Below are positions 52,336-61,408 of a stretch of 64,000 nt of DNA, one piece after another. The position numbers were made by a program, and so were the translations under genes. The DNA is from Neckera pumila (taxonomy: Eukaryota > Streptophyta > Bryopsida > Hypnales > Neckeraceae): positions 11,770,211 through 11,834,210 of the forward strand of contig OZ018413.1 in the NCBI GenBank assembly GCA_963969595.1, written 5' to 3'. How positions within the stretch are numbered: the first letter of the stretch is position 1; every line of letters begins with the position of its first letter. Under the pieces are notes generated by a model. That model saw only the letters and a program-made list of their open reading frames with translations. It searched no databases and was not told the DNA's origin.

Positions 52336-52469
52336 TTAACTTCAATAACCTATAGTTGCATTCTATCTAATTACAAGAAAAAAATGAACAAAAAAATTGC
52401 TCAAGTTTTTGACAGTTTTGGCTCATTTTGAAAGAACACCCCCCGGCCTTGGGTCATTAGGGGCTAGGT

Positions 52470-52885
52470 ATGGTGATGCATGCAAACAGCTAGATGCAGC
52501 AGGATTGGGAGAGTGCCATTGGGGCTTTTGCTCAACTTGTTTTTTGCTCCCATGGATGCCACTGTATCTGAAGATATTCCTCTTCTTCCTTCAGGCTTTT
52601 GTGTAATACCTGTTGACAACAGTGTTATGGTGAGAACCTCAAGCCCTGCCATTTTCAATAATTTTATCAACCGTTTAGTAGGCATCTTGTATATATTGAA
52701 GTAGCCTTCCTCATATATGATTGTTGTGTGTGGAAAGTTATTAAAAACTGTGATGTTATTGTGGTGAAGGGGAACTCAGTTTAAGAACAAAAAACTAATT
52801 GTGTTGCAAGATGAATTTGGTCTGAATTGTACATTAGATTTGGCTTCCACATTAGAAGGTGATCACGACATGGACCTGAATAGGA
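52470..52885 (+). pseudogene. Class III HD-Zip (START-domain end) gene fragment
   Basis: Two exon-like pieces. The first (about 52508-52628) reads SAIGAFAQLV and, one frame over, FAPMDATVSEDIPLLPSGFC then VIPVDN. The shift falls in a run of six T at about 52540-52545, a one-base insertion. After a GTGAGA donor at 52630, the second piece near 52825-52869 reads NCTLDLASTLEGDHD. This series is characteristic of class III HD-Zip transcription factors just after the START domain. There is no homeodomain, leucine zipper or MEKHLA region nearby, and stops precede it in frame. It is therefore a broken fragment, bounded by the CTAG-flanked element on the left and a miniature element on the right. Introns are retained, so it is not a retrocopy. 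Confidence 0.8.
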
Positions 52886-52961
52886 GAAACCAAGTCCAGT
52901 GGTCAAGTGCGGTCTGTGCTTACCATAGCCTTTCAGTTTGCATATGCGGGTTCATAAGAGC

Positions 52962-53661
52962 TACACTAAATAGTGCAATTAGGTTGCCTCACACTAATAC
53001 CTCGATAATCCACACTATATCAATATTCATTGTTGCCAGTTGTACAATGATGCATTCAATCTAGAGCCATGTGTGTGACAAGGAGTAGTGCACTACTTCA
53101 AGGCCCAGTCCAGAGAGTTGCATGAGCCTCCATGTGTAAGGTAAAAGACCCCATTGCGGTCAGAATTAGAAGTGTGCCGACATGCCATTGCTGAAATTTT
53201 TCAAATTTTTTCCCACACAAAGATAAGTGTGAGAGACAGTGAGGGCATTTGAAATTATACTTTTTGGACCAAGTATAAATTAGTTCTGAATTTTTGAAGT
53301 GATCAGCCCATATGAGTCTGTAGGCTACTTCATGACCAACAAAATTTGAATCCAATATGGTCATCTTCCTACCCAATGTAGTCACAACATTTTCAAACAT
53401 GGAAGACCTAAAAAGTCAATTTTTACAAAGAATTTTACACTGAAAAGTTGGAAGTACCTATTGAGGTCACTAATTACTCCATAACTACTATGTAAGGCAT
53501 TGATTGTGGTCTAAAAAATCACAATGGGGTCATTAGGTGTTCATCATGGGTCATTTGACCGCAATGGGGTCATTTACCTTACTACCATTGAGTCATGAGA
53601 CAATTTATTTGAAGTAAAGCTACCTAATTTCTAAGGCAACCTAATTGCACTATTTGGTGTA
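52962..53661. mobile_element. TACAC...GTGTA miniature element with nested insertion
   Basis: Termini are TACACTAAATAGTGCAATTA and, inverted, TACACCAAATAGTGCAATTA, followed inward by GGTTGCC. It belongs to the family at 18338 and 20833 but is longer because another element lies inside at 53137-53581. Confidence 0.75.
53137..53581. mobile_element. Miniature element, TAAGGTAAAAGACCCCATTG termini
   Basis: The left end TAAGGTAAAAGACCCCATTG, continuing CGGTCA, is mirrored by the right end TGACCGCAATGGGGTCATTT, continuing ACCTTA. Length 445 bp, nested in the preceding element. An internal ACAATGGGGTCATTAGGTG adds a partial repeat of the terminus. Non-coding. Confidence 0.75.
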
Positions 53662-53993
53662 CAAGTATTGATAGTAGTTTTGCCGTGACAGCTTTTGGAG
53701 AGCAAACCTCTTTTGAATTCCTCTGTTTTTATATTGGGCTTGAACTTAGGTCTTTTCTGGAAGTGAATGGCAGTATGTAAGTGTTCAAGATCTGCTTATG
53801 TTTGCCTGGTCCAATGAATCATACATTTTTAGATTAGGCTACATTTGGTACCAATTAGTTTGCAAATTACGTATTTCCATATATATGTGTATATATATAT
53901 ATATTTATTCAACTGCCCTCGTTGTGCTTTCAAGTTGTAAGAATCAGTGCGTTAACATGGAAAGTTTTTTCTTGCAATTGTAGAGTACACTTG

Positions 53994-55128
53994 GTATGGC
54001 ATTGGGAAAGACATTGCGAGACAAATTCCCACTGCAAGGGTGGCAATCAGTCCTTTTGGGGGAGCGAAATGGAGCCAGAAAGCACCATTTCATAGTGGAA
54101 ATCTCTTTTTCATCAGAAAAAAAGTAATCTTTTTTTGTCAGAAAAGTTTCAATCCAATTTAAAATATGGATGAAATTGTTGAATTTGGATGGATGAAAAA
54201 GTGTATGAATTTGATTGAAAGTGTTTTATGGTACAAAAGATGGATGTACGAAGAAATAAAATGCTTCACCAAATTTTAAGTGATCGCCATCCTGGCACTT
54301 TTTCAGAAATCCTAAAAAAAGGGCTGGTGGCGATTGTGGTAGCCATGGCTTCTGATAAGGACAAACAGGCTTTTGCTCAAGCTTTGCTAAGAGGCAAGTA
54401 TTCGCTGTGAAGATGGAGAGATGCGCTCATATTTTGGAAGTCTGACTGTTCTTCAAATCAAAAGCTCTTACAGCTACCTCTTAAATTGTAATGCTATTTC
54501 TATGCAGAGGCCAAAGCCAACATCATTGTGGCCACAAGGGTAGCTGTGGCAGGAGGCTAGGGTCAATCTTTTAGTGCACAAGATTGCTTGCTGAATGCTG
54601 GAGTCATATGCCCTCTAAAAATCGTCAAATGTGGAGGGTCAGTGGTCAAATGTTGCTTTGGTAACCGTGATTTGCTAACACCTCTATAATTTCAGATTTG
54701 TACCTCACTTTTGAAGTACTTGTCCAATATCTAGTTTGAAATTTTTTTGTTCCTTCTCCAAGTTCTTTCCGCTGCACTTCTAATAAGACAATTTTCAAAT
54801 TCTAATTGTTTAGCATTCAAAAGTTAGCTATACCGATACTGGACCATGTACCGTGACTGCATTGCATATGGTCTAACTTAAATACAAGAGTAGAACGAAA
54901 TGCAGTCTGCAATCAAGGAGGCAGCTGCTGCAGTCTTGAAGAGAAGGTACAGACATGGTGAAGAGCGACCAGTTGTTTGTGTGACTGGATCTCTTCATTG
55001 TGTTGCCGCAACTCTTTCTTTGTTTCGAAGCAGAAGTTAATGCATGTTAAACTTTATGCATAGGTATTTTACCTCATGTATATTATACTTTCCACAGCAT
55101 AATCAATCAAAATAGCCTTTCTAAAATC
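53994..55128 (+). pseudogene. Broken duplicate of the 3' end of DHFS
   Basis: Similar to DHFS exons 9 and 10, the intron between them and the 3' flank (47840-48385, then 49328 onward). Exon 9 has lost a base (GACAAATTCCCACTGC), and a hAT-type element splits it at 54048-54326. The intron donor GT has become GC at about 54395. In exon 10, GGCTATGGTCG has become GGCTAGGGTCA, an in-frame stop (54557-54559). About 285 bp of foreign sequence (54608-54890) replaces its middle, and the end reads CGAAGCAGAAGTTAA. The intron is kept, so it arose by DNA duplication. At 55047-55050 it holds a single TTAA where the gene carries E9. Confidence 0.88.
54048..54326. mobile_element. hAT-type miniature element in the DHFS pseudogene
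   Basis: Eight-base duplication GTGGCAAT (54040-54047) / GTGGCGAT (54327-54334), with termini CAGTCCTTTTGGGG and, inverted, CAGCCCTTTTTTTAGG. Length 279 bp. The intact DHFS gene has one GTGGCGAT at the same site (47897-47904), so the empty site is present in the window. Eight-base duplications with CAG(T/C)CC ends fit hAT. Confidence 0.82.
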
Positions 55129-55147
55129 ATGAATCCTTTGTCCTTAA

Positions 55148-56073
55148 CCCCTAAAATACCAAGGCAGTTTTTGGCTCCAAAATCACTAAAAATTGCCATT
55201 TCTGCTGTGATCACTCCCTAAACCAAAAAAAAACTTTTTTTTTTAAGAATCTAATTGTAGGATCTTGTACTTTACTTGTCTTAGATCATGTGGTAAAAAT
55301 TTCATGAAGTTTGACTGTACGGATTGGAAGATATTAGCATTTGAACTTAGAAAAAGAAGTTTTTTTGAATTGTGGCCTGCAATTTCAGATGACTAACGGC
55401 CATTTGTGGATTTTTTTTGCACTACACACCATAAAGTTAAATTTTTTTATGTTGAAAATTTGAGTTGAGATCTAGGGAAAAAATTTTAGAATGTCAAAAC
55501 TTGATTTCCACATATAAAAAACTTGTTAAGTAGAAGTAGGTCCAAAATTGAACAAAACACTAAATCGTTAATATCTCTTAGGTGGAATTAAAACACCATA
55601 ATCCCAATGGTGGGATTGTTCTTGCAAACAAATTTAACCTTGTTTAAAAAAAAATTTGAAAAAACTTGAAAACTGCATTCAAAAATGAATTCTATAAGTT
55701 TGTTTTTTTAGATTGCCCGAAAAACAAGATTGTCCATAACTTTCTCATTCTGAGTCCAAATAGAATGAATTAAAGCTTCAAATGTTGACAAAAACATGAT
55801 CTTTGAGGATTTTTTTCTTTTTTCTTTATTCTTTTTTCTTTTAAGTTCAATGTTTTTAAGTTTGTTTTTTTTGCCCGGCGAATTGCTATTTTGACTTCGG
55901 GTGGTATAACTTTTGCTCCCAGGCACCAATTGAAAAAATAATTATATTTTCAAAAAGATGATGTGATTTCTCATATTCCAAAAAAGTTTCAAAAAATCAA
56001 GTCAAAATTTCAGGTCACACGAGCCTGCCCAAAATCTCAAGTGTCCCCTGAGGGGACTTTGGTAGTTTAGGGG
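55148..56073. mobile_element. TTAA-family element E13
   Basis: TTAA at 55144-55147 and 56074-56077. Termini are CCCCTAAAATACCAAGGC and GGTAGTTTAGGGG. Length 926 bp. Subterminal hairpin GTCCCCTGAGGGGAC at the right. A candidate empty site in the gene's own flank is AATCCCTTGCCCTAA at about 49556-49570, against AATCCTTTGTCCTTAA here. Confidence 0.87.
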
Positions 56074-56077
56074 TTAA

Positions 56078-57798
56078 AGGATTTAGTATTGTATAGTACA
56101 ATACAACATAACTTTTATAAGCCAATAGCCTCTCTAAAGTGATATTATTTCTTTGTTTTTGCCTTAAATGTATTGAAGATATATAAATTAAGTAAAATAA
56201 GATAAATAACTTTCATTGAACTTGGAATCTAGATGTCACTCTAGTGAACATGACTCCAATCCAGGAGCGCCGGAAATTGCTTGCACTTGGTGTTGACAAG
56301 GGATGATAGTAAAGGTCTTACAAATGCATTTTCGGATACCTTCATTCACAACTACTTTTTTGAGTGTTTGATTTTGAACCCCTTTAGGATAAGTTGTTCA
56401 AATTTTGAACAATAGATGAACACAAACACATCTGCAAAGGCACAAAATTGTGATTTTTTCATCCATTTCTTCCTTTTGTAGATTCTTGTGTTAGTTCTCT
56501 GCTATTTGTATTGTATAGAGTTTGAAGAATTTGTTTTGCAAATATCATATAACAATGAATGTTGTATGTTTTACCTCAAAAAATAACTTTTCCATCTCAA
56601 AAAATGACCCTTTGAAATGACTTCTATAAATAAGTCAAATAATTTTTTAAAGAATCCTCCACAATTAAAGTTAAAAATTTTGATTTGAAAGAAAAAAATT
56701 CCTGTAAAAATTAGGAATATTCAATCTAAAATTAATTTTGTATAAAATTTTAAATTTTTTGTTTAAAATTGTATTGATAAATATCACATCTCACTAGTAG
56801 CTTCAATAGAAAATATAAAAAATATACAATTCTAAATTTTTTGAAAATTATTTCTTATCGTTTATAAAGTGACCTAGTGGCTTTATAAGCTTCAAAGGCT
56901 TATCACTTCAAAAATCCTTTAACAAGTTCTGATACTATTTTGTAAAAACAAATTTTCAATTGGTATCACTTTCCTTCACTCTTACCCATCTATTGTGAAA
57001 ACCATTGATTCTTTCCCACCACTTGAAATGGACAAATTGGAAATTTCGGCACAAATCAAGTTAATTACTATATCAAAAAAAATACTGCAGTGAGACAAAA
57101 CTAATCAAATTCTTCAATATAGAGGTGCATTTTGTAATTCTATAGTTCCCATAAAGTCATTCATTGGACACTCTTATAGCAACCTCCATGTATCAAAATC
57201 GATCAAATTTGCCAAGAAGAGACAAATAGTTTTCCGGAACTTTACATGATAGTGTGCAATATTTGCAAGGGAGGAATCGGAATAGTTTGCGAGCACAAAT
57301 AGAGGGAGAAGTTCATGAAAAGTAGAGGGAGCAAATTTTCCACTTCTAAAAAAACTACTTTTAACATTAGACTTAAATTTTTGGGTTGCTTTTAATTTGA
57401 CAACAAGCCAAAGCTACTCATAAATGTTTCTCCTTACTCATCACATGTGTCCTCAGCGTTGTTTCTGGTTGAAGAAGGTGATATTAAAGAGGTTACCGGA
57501 AAGGTCGTCGAACGGAAGTGACAGGTGTCAGTCATCTTCTTCAGACATTGCCTGAATGCGGTGAGCGTGATTGAAACCCGTTGTTTACCAAATTGCAGCT
57601 TCCTCTGTCACTTCGTGTTTTTATTGCTTCGAAATTTGATATGAGATACAGCTCTCGTTCCGTCGCAGCATTTTGTTGTAGAGGTTTCTTCCTCTGAGAG
57701 CCGAATTTGTCGAGGGTTTGGTCGGGGATTTGTGGAGCTTTTGTTTTGAGTGGAATTGGGGTTTAGGGAATTGCTAGTGTTGGAAGTTATTTCGAGCG
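56078..57798. other. AT-rich intergenic and 5' region of the glycine-rich gene
   Basis: No gene supported. Two short stretches look coding-like but cannot be assigned: 56246-56305 (TPIQERRKLLALGVDKG, then stop) and 57456-57521 (LFLVEEGDIKEVTGKVVERK, then stop). The last ~200 bases are probably promoter and leader of the next gene. Confidence 0.5.
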
Positions 57799-59467
57799 AT
57801 GGCGGCGATGCGCTTGTCCTCGCGGGGCAGCGCTGCGTCTGCTAGCACCGCTGTTGTGACTTCGGTAAGGGTTCCCGGCAGCCTGGGTAACTGGTGGGCT
57901 CCGCAGCAATCTTTGTTCAATTCCGGAGCTAACGTTTCTGCAACCCTAACTCAACGGTAGGGCTCTCGTCATCTGCTTTTGCCCGCCTTCGTCCTGCATT
58001 TCCTTGCATTTAAATCTTGAAATTTCAGAAACAAGTTTTTAGGGTTCACTGCTCTCAACTGTTTCCGCGTGTGAAAATTTTATCCAGGCAACCCATCTCT
58101 TTGTCCAATCGTAAGAAATCCAGCGCCGCCGCTGTCGGTAGCGTCTCAAGGAGAACGAAGTTTGTCGCCTCTGTCTTGGCTACTGCTGCCATGGTGAGTC
58201 TCGCGAAGTTCTCTTTTGTAATAATGGAGGATTGTAATGCTTTGATTGATTATTCTTGGGGCCTCGCGTCTTGGCCCTGGTAAAAGGAATTGAGGGAAGA
58301 TGCATGACATCCTTGAAAAGCTGCCTTGGCACCCTTGGAATGATTCCTGAAAATTAATCTGTATTCCTTTTGGACTCAATCTTGAGCTCATGGCAGTCCT
58401 TGCAGAGCCTTTGGAATTTTCTTACCTCCTTGTGATGTTTCCCTTCAATGATAGAAATGTTTTTTGAATTTGAGTCTGCGGTGGAGAGGAGTGAGTGATC
58501 CCAACGGTTCTAGAATGCTATGGAGTTCTGTAACAGGCTGCGGAGTGACTGGATGGTAATTTTTATTTATGTAGGTAACGACATGCCAAGCAGAGAACCA
58601 GGCTGTGCAGAATAAGCAGAAAGTTGTCAGCAAAGCGCCATCAGGATGTAAGTAGCCAACGCTCATTTGAACCTTTCTCCGGAACGGTGTTAAGATAGGA
58701 ATGCCAAATATGGTGACAATGAGTGATCTGACTATATAGTGAAGCCATGAATCATTTTCATGAACATAGTTGTGTTGGCTCATCTTTGGGAGCAATTTAG
58801 CAATTCAATGCATTTAGTTATTAGCCTTTTTATGCTCGACAGAGAATTTTTTCCACGGTTACATGTTATTATTTGTGTATGGTAGACACTGAATTTGCCT
58901 TTGGTGAGTGACATTTACGATTTGGTGCATCTTGATAACTTTGTCCTTGATAACGCACTCGATATCTTAAGTGCTGTCTTCATGGAGTCTGGTCCATATT
59001 ATTCTTCACTGATTTCTGTGAGCTCATGTCTGTGAGGGACATTAGACTTCATTATTCAAAAGAATGCATCACTTGAGGACGCATGCGCAAAGTAGTAAAG
59101 AGTATTTTGTGACGCAGCGTAATTGTTCACCCAGATGTAATCAGGATTTCCGTGTGTGTTGTTCTGGTCCAAGAGTAGGTTTGTTGATGTCACGAAACCT
59201 AACAATATTGCATGTTTTGCAGCTAAGGAGAAGGCGTTTACTCCAAAGTTGGATGATGGTGGCATTGGAGGTGGACCAGGAGGTGGTGATGACGGTGGAG
59301 GTGGAGGTGGTGGCGGTGGGGGTGGCGGCGGTGGCTTCTTGTTTTGGGGTCTTCTTATGCTTTTAGGGTTTATCAGGGACAGCGAGCAGGACAAGCCTTA
59401 TAGAGGACGTAAACCTAATTCCAAAGCGTTGAAGGCAAAGCACCAGCGACGGCAATTACAATTGTGA
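57799..59467 (+). CDS. Glycine-rich organellar membrane protein (RF2 / YELLOW LEAF 1-like)
   Basis: Four exons: 57799-57956, 58088-58193, 58575-58647 and 59223-59467. They join in phases 2, 0 and 1 to give 193 residues. Residues 1-88 are rich in Ser, Ala and Arg (MAAMRLSSRGSAASASTAVV) and fit a plastid or mitochondrial transit peptide. Next come VSKAPS and KEKAFTPKLDDGG. A glycine region at about 125-150 includes 14 consecutive Gly. Then a short hydrophobic segment (FLFWGLLMLLGFI) leads to a basic tail (PYRGRKPNSKALKAKHQRR). This Gly-tract, short membrane segment and basic tail resemble plant proteins annotated as FERTILITY RESTORER RF2 or YELLOW LEAF 1. I recall the pattern but cannot align it here. 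The biochemical role is unknown. Confidence 0.78.
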
Positions 59468-60254
59468 TCCAGTCCAAGTGTCAAATCTGCCAAGTTGAAG
59501 GTTTGACATGAGTTCCAAAAAATTGCAAATGGGGCTGGTGATGAGGGGTGCTTTGCTGGCCAGTTTCCATTCGTTATGAGTTATCTCCGTTTTATTTTTG
59601 ATACATATCCCGTGTAGCTTTCTCAACTGGGATTGGAAAACAGACTTATGGAGTGGAGATTCAATAGTGAGCTTGTGTGACTACCAAGTTGTAGTTACCT
59701 GTAGTAAGGTTGGCATATGGTTCTCTTCACATTGTATATTATCGTCATGGACTTAATGAAAGTGTGTGAGCGGTCATTAGTCTTATTTGTATGTTGTTAT
59801 TATGAGGTATGAATGTTTCATTTATGCTCTTTGCTCAAACCGTGTCTACGGGTCAGAGCGATAAATCATGCTCTATATGTGCCCAATAAGTAGTTCATGT
59901 ACCAATCATGAATAATATTATTTAGAATGTAGGACAAGATTTGTTCACAAGTGTAATCAAGCACAAGAATCCACCCAATCATAGTCTTACGCGGTTCGTT
60001 GGAGGGGTGCGGTATAATGAAGAAATATGCAGAGTTGACTTGCAGCGATGCAATCGTTATGTATGACATCGAGATGCCGAACGTAGTTGAGCTTTTGGGG
60101 GATAGTTGCTTTGTTTAAATTGAAAAACGAGATCTTATGATTCCTGCTCCCCAGTTTGTAGGTTTGAGTTTCTAGATTGGGCACACTGATTTCTCTTCCC
60201 TCAAATCACTAGCCTCAGCATGGAGTTTGGGAATGTGATTTTGAGATCACCTTA
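59468..60254. other. 3' flank of the glycine-rich gene, no further gene seen
   Basis: Contains the probable 3' UTR. No coding exon on either strand. Confidence 0.5.
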
Positions 60255-60577
60255 TAAGGTAGGTACACCTAAATGCGCCACTGACCTTAAACCGCCATCT
60301 ATATTCTCTGTACATCTCCAAAATCAGTTCTGTACCTATGTGGAAGAAACGCTTTTAGAATCAAAATTTGTTCCTTAATAACTTTTGCATATAGTATTCA
60401 AATGCTGCGTTCTCTGGTGCGTTGGAACCTCCTTTCACTTGCCAACAAGACAATATGAAAATCTGATCAGCCTAGTAATAGTAACTAGCCAACAAGACAA
60501 TATGAAAATCTGATCAGCCTAGTAATAGTAACTAGGCACAGTACCAATTTGTGGCGGTTTTGGGTATACCCACCTTA
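60255..60577. mobile_element. TAAGGTAG-family miniature element with internal 49-bp duplication
   Basis: The left end is TAAGGTAGGTACACCTAAAT. The right end GGTATACCCACCTTA is its imperfect inverse. The interior matches 18990-19175 (GCGTTGGAACCTCCTTTCAC). A unit of about 49 bp (GCCAACAAGACAATATGAAA ... AGTAACTAG) is tandemly duplicated at about 60438-60535. Confidence 0.7.
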
Positions 60578-61408
60578 TTGGAGGCCAGCTTGCACATCCT
60601 GTAGAACTCATGACTACTGAAAAAGAAATTAGCACTGATAGGTATTTGGTTTCGTCTTAAGTTGTCGGCCATGTAGAAAACATTACTCAGCCATAATCTA
60701 GTGGTATTTGTAAGGAAATAAGTCTCGTCAGAAGTTAATTTTGTTGATTTGATATACCAAATTTGGATTAAATCATCAAGCAACCAACTTGATAAATTGT
60801 ATAATCCTGCATGCACAAAACTACAAATCAGATTTAAAATCTTCCGTAGTAGAAACATGGTGGCATTCCCTGAGCCTTTGGAATTATTGACATGAAATAG
60901 AATTTCAGAACATAATAATATAAAAGAAAGAAGAATTTCATAAATGAAAGAAGAACGAAGAGTACAAGGTCGATCCGGTAAGTGCCAATCAGCTTACGAG
61001 AAAAACCACCCTAAATCCTAAACCCTAATAAAACTCTGAATTGTGTTTCTGAACTGTAACTGTAACTGTCCAAACGGTAACGAACGTGACCTTCATTCCG
61101 CTTCGAATCGATTTCTGAACTCGAGGTGTTAACTTTTGCTCCAAAGTCGGAACTGAGAAAAATGACACTAAAGGTGAAATTGGCTAAATTGTATAAATTC
61201 TTCAAAATTCAGGCTCTCACTCATACTACAAATCAGTTACAAAAATCTACCAACACGAACCTACCTTTCGCACCTGGGGCATTCTCTGAGCCTTTGGTAT
61301 ATTATTGACAAGAATCAGAAAAGAATGAAAAGAATGAGTAATTTCATGAATGAATGGGAGAAGAACCCTGAATCCTACAAACCTACAAACCCTAAACACG
61401 CGCTGGAT
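60578..61408. other. Downstream flank of the GDSL pseudogene with local duplication
   Basis: The phrase TGAGCCTTTGG(A/T)ATTATTGAC followed by an A/G-rich stretch and AATTTCAT(A/G)AATGAA occurs at about 60870-60950 and again at about 61290-61350. No gene supported. Confidence 0.5.

Larger units (their letters stand above)
50797..52463. mobile_element. CTAG-flanked relative of the TTAA family
   Basis: CTAG at 50793-50796 and 52464-52467. Termini are TCCCTAATGACCCAAG and, inverted, CCCCTAATGACCCAAG. Both the CCCTAA start and the palindromic four-base flank parallel the TTAA family, but the target differs. Element E12 is nested within. No transposase frame. Confidence 0.6.

Noticed and set aside
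53994..55128. Second functional folate-synthetase gene
   Set aside because: Frame is broken by a base loss, an in-frame TAG, a GC donor, a transposon insertion and a replaced middle; only the last two exons are present.
56246..56305. Possible exon TPIQERRKLLALGVDKG
   Set aside because: Too short, no clear splice sites or homologue recalled. Recorded but not called a gene.
58445..58795. 116-codon minus-strand frame with hydrophobic stretches
   Set aside because: Lies across introns and exon 3 of the glycine-rich gene on the opposite strand; no recognisable family.
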